Shown: one piece after another, positions 8,084-13,079 of the stretch
How positions within the stretch are numbered: the first letter of the stretch is position 1
Layout: each line of letters starts with the position of its first letter
NCBI GenBank assembly: GCA_902773475.1
Contig: CACYEO010000174.1
Coordinates: forward strand, 1 to 13,079
Origin: an uncultured bacterium
GTDB lineage: Bacteria; Verrucomicrobiota; Kiritimatiellia; RFP12; UBA1067
Direction: 5' to 3'
DNA: 13,079 nt
Translations under genes and position numbers: made by a program
Notes under the pieces: generated by a model
Database searches by the model: none
What the model saw: only the letters and a program-made list of their open reading frames with translations
What the model was told of the DNA's origin: nothing

Positions 8084-8117
8084 TGGCGGTTGGAAAACGG
8101 GACTGCCGCGCGCCGGC

Positions 8118-8822
8118 CTACAGCGTTCCGGCGGCGCGCATTTCCGCGAGAATCGCGGCTGCCGCCGCGGCGGGATCCGGCGCGGCGAGGATCGGCCTGC
8201 CTACTACAAGATGCGTGGAGCCGTCGCGCACGGCGTCTCCGGGCGTAGCGATCCGCTTCTGGTCGCCGACCGCCGCGCCTGCCGGGCGCACGCCCGGCGT
8301 GACGAGCAACGTTCCGCGCCTGAGGTTTTTCGCGAGCGCGCCGACTTCGCGCGGACTGCATACAAGCCCGTCCGCGCCGGAAGAAACCGCCAGGCTCGCC
8401 GCCGCGCGCACCTGGTCTTCAGGCGAACGCGCGATTCCGACGTCTTTCAAATCCGCCGCGTCGAGCGATGTGAGCACCGTGACGGCGAGGATCTTCGGTG
8501 CGGACGCTCCGAATTCCGCCGCCGCTTCCGCGGCGGCTTTTATCATCGCAGGCCCGCCGACTGAATGGATCGTGAGCAGATCCGCGCCGAGCGCCCCCGC
8601 GCTTTTCACCGCGCGCTCCACTGTGCGCGGTATGTCGTGAAGCTTGAGGTCGAGGAACACTTTCTTGCCAAGCCCCTTCACCGCGCGGACCACGTCGGGC
8701 CCCGCCGCGATGAAGAGCTCCAGCCCGATCTTGTAGAAAGACACGTCCGGGCCGATCGCCTTGATTTTCTCTTCTGCCTCTTTGCGTCCGGGGACGTCGA
8801 GCGCCACTATGAGTTCAGCCAT
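8118..8822 (-). CDS. pyrF: Orotidine 5'-phosphate decarboxylase
   Basis: Last step of de novo UMP synthesis: decarboxylation of OMP to UMP by a cytosolic TIM-barrel dimer. The 234-residue length is normal for the bacterial type 1 enzyme. It opens with LIVALDVP (4-11; D9 binds substrate). K31 lies in FYKIGLELF (29-37), and the catalytic D-x-K-x-x-D tetrad is in FLDLKLHDIP (57-65: D58, K60, D63). TPGVRP (175-180) and VVGRPI (206-211) with R209 are the phosphate-binding loops. A longer frame begins at 8882 and would add 20 basic residues overlapping the end of purL. The ATG at 8822 is chosen because homology starts there and AAGGA lies 9 bases upstream. The gene follows purL by 31 bases. Confidence 0.96.
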   Translation of the reverse strand: MAELIVALDVPGRKEAEEKIKAIGPDVSFYKIGLELFIAAGPDVVRAVKGLGKKVFLDLKLHDIPRTVERAVKSAGALGADLLTIHSVGGPAMIKAAAEAAAEFGASAPKILAVTVLTSLDAADLKDVGIARSPEDQVRAAASLAVSSGADGLVCSPREVGALAKNLRRGTLLVTPGVRPAGAAVGDQKRIATPGDAVRDGSTHLVVGRPILAAPDPAAAAAAILAEMRAAGTL

Positions 8823-8831
8823 TTCCGTTTT

Positions 8832-8836
8832 TCCTT
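8832..8836 (-). promoter_or_regulatory. Shine-Dalgarno site deciding the pyrF start
   Basis: AAGGA on the minus strand sits 9 bases before the ATG at 8822. It supports the short form of PyrF over the longer reading that begins at 8882. Confidence 0.55.
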
Positions 8837-8853
8837 TCTTTGCCGTCCGCCGT

Positions 8854-11800
8854 TCAGCGCGAAACCGCGAACTCGTATGCATTGCGGAACATCCGCATCC
8901 ACGGGCCGGCTTCGCCTTTGAACGTTCCCGGGTTGTACGAAAGCTGGCACGCGCGGAAGCCGCGTTCGGGATGCGGCATCATTATCGTTGCGCGTCCGTC
9001 GTCAGACGTGAACGCGGTAAGCCCGCCCGCGGAGCCGTTCGGGTTGAGGGGATATGTTTCTGTGGCGCGTCCGCGCCCGTCCACGTAGCGCGCGGCGGCG
9101 ACCGCCTTGGCCGCGTCGCGCGGCGATGCGAACTCCACGCGGCCTTCGCCGTGCGCCACGGCTATCGGCACGCGGCTCGATTCCATTCCGGCGAAGAATA
9201 TCGACGGCGACGGAAGGATTTCCACCGTTGCGAAGCGCGCCTCGAACTGTTCGGAGGTGTTGCGGCGGAACGCGGGCCAGTGGCGCGCGCCGGGGATTAG
9301 GTTCTTGAGCTGCGAGAGCATCTGGCAGCCGTTGCACACGCCCAGCGAGAACGTGTCCGGACGTTCGAAGAAGTCTGCGAACATCTTGCGCATCCCGGGA
9401 TTGAACAGAATGGAGCGCGCCCATCCCGAGCCCGCGCCGAGGACGTCGCCGTAGGAGAACCCGCCGCAGGCGACAAGCCCTGCGAAAGGCTCCAGCGTGG
9501 CGCGGCCCGAAAGAAGATCGGTCATGTGCACGTCCACGCACTCGAATCCGGCCAGGGCGAAGGCCGCCGCCATTTCCACGTGGCCGTTCACGCCCTGCTC
9601 GCGCAGTATCGCCATTTTCGGCTTCGCGCGCCTGCCGCGCGCCTTGCGGCTCTTGCGCGGCGGCATGGCGTCCGGGTCGTAGGAAAGCGAAAAAGTCATG
9701 CCGGGGTCTGTTTCGTCAAGCCCCAGATCGTATTCCTGGCGCGCGGCGACGGGATTGTCGCGCAGGGACTGCATGCGGAACGTGGTTTCGCTCCATGCGC
9801 GGCGCACGGCGGTGACATTCGTGCGTATCGCGGTGCGGAATCCGACGCGCATCGTGATGGATCTGTCCTCCGCCGGCGCGCCTATTTCGCTCACGGCCTT
9901 TTCGAGCCCGGCGTCCGCGAAAATCTTCATCACGCGGCCGAGGCGCGCGCGTTCCACCTGCAGCACCGCCCCCGGCTCTTCGGAGAAGAGGACGGAGAGC
10001 GCGTCGCCGTCAGGCAGCGAGACGTCGATTCCGCGCCCGCCCGTCACGGCCATTTCGGCGAGGGTCGCGGCGAATCCGCCGTCGGAGCGGTCGTGGTACG
10101 CCAGCGCGAGCCGTCCGCGCACTATCTTCTGCATCGCGTTGAAGAACGCCTTGATCGCGTCCGCGTCCGCGTCCGCCGGTTCGTCGCCGGTCTGGTTGTA
10201 CACCTGCGCGAGCGCGGAAGCGCCGAGCCGGTTCTTGCCGAAGGACAGGTCCACCGCCACGAGGACGGTGTCCGCGCCGGGCTTGAGATCCGGCGTGAGG
10301 GTGAGCGTGACGTCTTTCACCGGCGAGAACGAGGATACGACGAGCGACAGCGGCGCGGCCTGGCGCAGATCCCTGCCTGCGGAATCCTTCCACGCCGTGT
10401 GCATGGAGCACGAATCCTTGCCTACGGGGATCGAAACGCCCAGCGCCGGGCAGAAATCCATTCCAAGCGCTTTCACCGTATCGTAGAGGACGGCGTCCTC
10501 CCCCGGCTCTCCGCACGGTGCCATCCAGTTGGCGGAAAGACGCACGTTTCCGATCATGCCGCAGTCCGCCGCCGCGATGTTCGTGAGCGCCTCCGCCACG
10601 GCGAGCCTTCCGCTCGCGGGGCCGTCGATGAGGGCGACGGGCGGTCTTTCGCCTGTCGCCATCGCCTGCCCTTCCAGCGTTTTGTAGCCCATCGCCGAAA
10701 CCGCGCAGTCCGCCGCGGGCAGCTGCCATGGCCCGACCATCTGGTCGCGCGCCACGAGGCCCGTCACGGAACGGTCTGTTATCGAAACGAGGAACGTCTT
10801 GTCCGCGACGGCGGGAAGGCGCAGAATGCGCATGAAAGCGTCGTACGGCGAAACGTTCCGCAGGTCGAGCGGCGCGTGCGCGCGCTTGACGCGCTTGACG
10901 TCGCGCACCATGCGCGGCGGCTTGCCGAGCAGTACGCCGATGTCCATGTCTATCGGCCTGTCGCCGAAATGCCCGTCTTCTAGGACAAGGCGCTTGTCGC
11001 CGGTCGCTTCGCCTATGAACGCCACGGGGCAGCGTTCGCGCCGGCAGAGATCTTCGAAGAACGCGCGCGCCCCGGGCTTGAGCGCCAGAACATAGCGTTC
11101 CTGCGCCTCGCAGCACCATATCTCCATCGGGGACATCGACATTTCTTCGTTGTGCACGGCGCGCAGCGAGAAACGCCCGCCCGTCGCTTCCACCAGCTCA
11201 GGGCATCCGTTGGAAAGCCCGCCCGCGCCGATGTCGTGTATCGAAAGGATGGGGTTGCGCGCGCCCATCGCGGCGCATGTGTCGATCACGCCCTGGCAGC
11301 GGCGCTGCATTTCTGCGTTGCCGCGCTGGACCGAATCGAAGTCGAGCGCTTCGTCGTTCGTGCCGGACATCATGCTCGACGCCGCACCTCCCCCCAGGCC
11401 TATGCGCATCGCCGGTCCGCCGATCTGCACTATGAGCGCGCCGGGTTCCACCGGCTTCTTGTGGACCTGGTCGCGGAAGATCGTCCCCGTTCCGCCGGCG
11501 AGCATCACCGGTTTGTGGTAGCCGCGGTACTCCCCGGAGGAGCAGTCTTCGTACGTGCGGAAGAATCCTGTCAGCTGCGGCCGCCCGAATTCATTGCCGA
11601 ACGCCGCCCCGCCTATGGGACCTTCCGTCATGATCGCGAGCGGCGTTGCGAGCCTGCGCGGGAATTCGGCCCAGTCGCGCTCCCACGGCTGCCGGAATCC
11701 CGGTATGCGCAGGTTGGAGACCATGAAACCGCAAATGCCCGCCACCGTGCGCGAGCCCGTTCCGGTGGCCGATTCGTCGCGGATTTCGCCGCCCACTCCC

Positions 11801-12729
11801 GTCGCCGCCCCGGGATACGGGGAAATCGCCGTGGGGTGGTTGTGCGTCTCCACCTTCATCAGCTGGTCGACCTGCGCCTTCTTGAAGCGGTAGACGTGTT
11901 TCGCGTCCGGCACGAACGCCTCTTCGGGGAATCCGGCCACTACGGACGAGTTGTCTTTGTACGCGACGAGCGTGTTGCGCGGCCTCTTGGCATGCGTGTT
12001 TTTGATCATTCCGAAAAGCGAATCCTTCTGCCGCTTCCCGTCGATTATGAATTCCGCCCCGAAAATCTTGTGGCGGCAGTGTTCTGAATTGACCTGCCCG
12101 AACATGACCAGTTCGGTGTCGGTGGGGTTGCGTCCGGCCGCGGCGAACGATTCCGCCAGATATTCCATTTCCGGTTCCGAAATCGCAAGTCCCAGCGTTT
12201 CGTTCGCCTCGCGGATCGCGTCGATGCCGCGCGCGAGCACGTCGAACTCGCGCCCCGGTTTCGGCGGCGGCGAATCGAAAAGATCCGCGATGTCCGTGTA
12301 GACGCCTTCGGTCATGCGGTCGAACAGCGCGCCGAGCGCCGGCGCGATGCGGGCGGGCGGCAGTTTTTCGCCGTTGCGCGAGGCCGTGAAGCGGATTCCG
12401 CGCTCCACGCGGCGGATGGACCGCAGACCGCAGTTGCGGAATATGTCTGTCGCCTTCGACGACCAAGGGGAGATCGTGCCTTTGCGCGGCGTCACGAAGA
12501 ACGAGCCCGGCTCTTCGGCCGCGGGCTCCGCGGAGACGGCGTCGAGCAGTTCCGCGGCGCGCGCGAGTTCGCGCGCCGACGGCTCTTTCTCCGCGTCGAT
12601 CGCGTACACGAAGCGCGCGTCGATGTCGCAGTCGCCCGTTTCGGGCAGGCGCGCGCGCATGGCGTCTTTCAGCGCCGTCAGGCGGAATGGTGAAAATGCG
12701 GGTTTGCCGTTCAGGAGTATCGGTTTCAT
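8854..12729 (-). CDS. purL: Phosphoribosylformylglycinamidine synthase, large single-chain form
   Basis: Fourth step of purine synthesis: FGAR, glutamine and ATP give FGAM, in the cytosol. At 1291 residues it is the large fused type (E. coli PurL is about 1295), so separate PurS and PurQ are not needed. In order: PurS-like N-terminal domain (about 1-145), FGAR-binding linker (about 165-220) with NSEHCRHKIF (214-223), first synthetase half with THNHPTAISPYPGA (295-308), second synthetase half with YHDRSDGG, and a class I glutaminase domain from about 1038, where GVCNGCQ holds nucleophile C1132 and PHPER holds H1253 and E1255. The ATG at 12729 matches the family N-terminus (ILLNGKPAFSPFRL). It overlaps the upstream TGA stop as ATGA, and no clear Shine-Dalgarno is seen, which suggests translational coupling to the upstream methyltransferase-like frame. 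First complete gene of the minus-strand cluster. Confidence 0.97.
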   Translation of the reverse strand: MKPILLNGKPAFSPFRLTALKDAMRARLPETGDCDIDARFVYAIDAEKEPSARELARAAELLDAVSAEPAAEEPGSFFVTPRKGTISPWSSKATDIFRNCGLRSIRRVERGIRFTASRNGEKLPPARIAPALGALFDRMTEGVYTDIADLFDSPPPKPGREFDVLARGIDAIREANETLGLAISEPEMEYLAESFAAAGRNPTDTELVMFGQVNSEHCRHKIFGAEFIIDGKRQKDSLFGMIKNTHAKRPRNTLVAYKDNSSVVAGFPEEAFVPDAKHVYRFKKAQVDQLMKVETHNHPTAISPYPGAATGVGGEIRDESATGTGSRTVAGICGFMVSNLRIPGFRQPWERDWAEFPRRLATPLAIMTEGPIGGAAFGNEFGRPQLTGFFRTYEDCSSGEYRGYHKPVMLAGGTGTIFRDQVHKKPVEPGALIVQIGGPAMRIGLGGGAASSMMSGTNDEALDFDSVQRGNAEMQRRCQGVIDTCAAMGARNPILSIHDIGAGGLSNGCPELVEATGGRFSLRAVHNEEMSMSPMEIWCCEAQERYVLALKPGARAFFEDLCRRERCPVAFIGEATGDKRLVLEDGHFGDRPIDMDIGVLLGKPPRMVRDVKRVKRAHAPLDLRNVSPYDAFMRILRLPAVADKTFLVSITDRSVTGLVARDQMVGPWQLPAADCAVSAMGYKTLEGQAMATGERPPVALIDGPASGRLAVAEALTNIAAADCGMIGNVRLSANWMAPCGEPGEDAVLYDTVKALGMDFCPALGVSIPVGKDSCSMHTAWKDSAGRDLRQAAPLSLVVSSFSPVKDVTLTLTPDLKPGADTVLVAVDLSFGKNRLGASALAQVYNQTGDEPADADADAIKAFFNAMQKIVRGRLALAYHDRSDGGFAATLAEMAVTGGRGIDVSLPDGDALSVLFSEEPGAVLQVERARLGRVMKIFADAGLEKAVSEIGAPAEDRSITMRVGFRTAIRTNVTAVRRAWSETTFRMQSLRDNPVAARQEYDLGLDETDPGMTFSLSYDPDAMPPRKSRKARGRRAKPKMAILREQGVNGHVEMAAAFALAGFECVDVHMTDLLSGRATLEPFAGLVACGGFSYGDVLGAGSGWARSILFNPGMRKMFADFFERPDTFSLGVCNGCQMLSQLKNLIPGARHWPAFRRNTSEQFEARFATVEILPSPSIFFAGMESSRVPIAVAHGEGRVEFASPRDAAKAVAAARYVDGRGRATETYPLNPNGSAGGLTAFTSDDGRATIMMPHPERGFRACQLSYNPGTFKGEAGPWMRMFRNAYEFAVSR

Positions 12730-13079
12730 GGAATTTTGCCGTTGGTGTCGGTTGCGGTGGAAGTATACAGTTTTGCCATTTCGCGGAACAGTCTAAAGAG
12801 ATGGGCGGCGATTTCCGGCTCGGGCGTGCCGGCGGCAAGGCCGTAGGCGGCGAGAACGGCGCGGTCGTTCGCTTCGTGCGCGCCGCGCAGATCCGGCGGC
12901 ATCGTCAGCGGGTCGTAGAGGTCGGCAAGCGAACATCCGGGATGCGCGGCGCGGGCGTCGAGAATGGCTTGGGCGGTCTGGGAAATTGTTGCCAGTGTGG
13001 AATTGTTGCCAGTTCCAATGTTGCCAGTTTCCAATTGGGAATTGGTATTGGCCATTGGCAATATTTTCACATTGGCAAC
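12726..13079 (-). CDS. MmeI/type IIL-style DNA methyltransferase, C-terminal part (partial at window edge)
   Basis: Only the last 117 codons are in the window. The frame is open to the edge, so the start lies outside, or the gene is a short remnant starting at GTG 13070 in the repeat tract. The stretch TAQAILDARAAHPGCSLADL, then YDPLTMPPDLRGAHEANDRA and VLAAYG, strongly recalls the C-terminal domain of MmeI-like adenine methyltransferases, including type IIL restriction-modification enzymes. Family knowledge: that domain follows the target-recognition region. No catalytic NPPY motif is in view, so activity cannot be judged. The residues before ISQTAQ are low-complexity and rich in N, T, G and L (for example NSQLETGNIGTGNNSTLATI) and come from AT-rich repeat DNA unlike the rest of the gene. 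The stop overlaps the purL start as ATGA. It could be intact, phase-variable or a decayed tail. Confidence 0.6.
   Translation of the reverse strand, partial: VANVKILPMANTNSQLETGNIGTGNNSTLATISQTAQAILDARAAHPGCSLADLYDPLTMPPDLRGAHEANDRAVLAAYGLAAGTPEPEIAAHLFRLFREMAKLYTSTATDTNGKIP
12985..13079. repeat. Degenerate short tandem repeats, AT-rich, running off the window
   Basis: On the plus strand three diverged units stand head to tail: ATTGTTGCCAGTGTGGA (12985-13001), ATTGTTGCCAGTTCCA (13002-13017) and ATGTTGCCAGTTTCCA (13018-13033). An ATTGG-rich stretch follows to the edge, with ATTGG five times and the palindrome CCAATTGG at 13031-13038. G+C is roughly 40-45%, well below the flanking coding DNA. 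On the minus strand the tract is translated as part of the methyltransferase-like frame. Unit lengths of 16-17 bases are not multiples of three, so gain or loss of a unit would shift the frame. Full extent is unknown because the tract continues beyond the window. Confidence 0.75.

Noticed and set aside
8072..8117. Terminator or regulatory hairpin between pyrF and the nitroreductase gene
   Set aside because: The 46-base gap has no clear stem followed by a T-run on the minus strand; only the nitroreductase Shine-Dalgarno is convincing.
8823..8882. N-terminal extension of PyrF starting at 8882
   Set aside because: It would overlap the end of purL and add 20 basic residues not found in the family; the ATG at 8822 has a good Shine-Dalgarno and matches the homology start.
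12762..12767. Minus-strand TATACT resembling a -10 box about 32 bases before the purL start
   Set aside because: The hexamer is good, but no convincing -35 lies 16-18 bases upstream and it is inside coding sequence, so I do not call a promoter.
12985..13079. CRISPR array
   Set aside because: The units are 16-17 bases, diverged and directly adjacent, with no unique spacers of regular length and no cas genes nearby.

Overview
This is a compact, GC-rich bacterial window with almost no non-coding DNA. It holds two convergent gene clusters that meet, and slightly overlap, near position 6700.

The plus-strand cluster (33-6731) starts with three consecutive secretion-superfamily ATPases: a GspE/PilB-type assembly ATPase, a PilT-type retraction ATPase, and a second GspE/PilB-type ATPase. 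These would drive a type IV pilus and/or a type II secretion pseudopilus at the inner membrane. No pilin, platform protein or secretin gene is in view. The cluster continues with purD (GAR synthetase, purine step 2) and a family 2 glycosyltransferase. Gaps are 31 bases or less, one junction is a stop/start overlap, and no terminator is visible, so one transcript is likely.

The minus-strand cluster (12729 down to 6685) reads, in transcription order: purL (large single-chain FGAM synthetase with its own glutaminase domain), pyrF (OMP decarboxylase), a small nitroreductase-family flavoprotein, and a second, unrelated family 2 glycosyltransferase. Gaps are 16-46 bases. Purine and pyrimidine synthesis genes therefore share the cluster with a probable redox enzyme and a probable envelope or glycan enzyme.

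At the right edge, upstream of purL and overlapping it by 4 bases (ATGA), is the C-terminal module of what looks like an MmeI/type IIL-style DNA methyltransferase. Its frame is open to the window end. Just before the conserved module the DNA turns abruptly AT-rich and repetitive, with degenerate 16-17 base units and recurring ATTGG words. This is the most unusual part of the window and the best candidate for an undescribed element.

The organism is a Gram-negative-type, high-GC bacterium. The style of the GspE/PilT proteins recalls the PVC group (Verrucomicrobiota, Kiritimatiellota, Lentisphaerota), but this is an inference from memory of the families and not a demonstrated assignment. The pilus ATPase genes use the ATA isoleucine codon far more than is usual for such GC-rich DNA. 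Apart from the right-edge element, the window looks like ordinary core-genome content.
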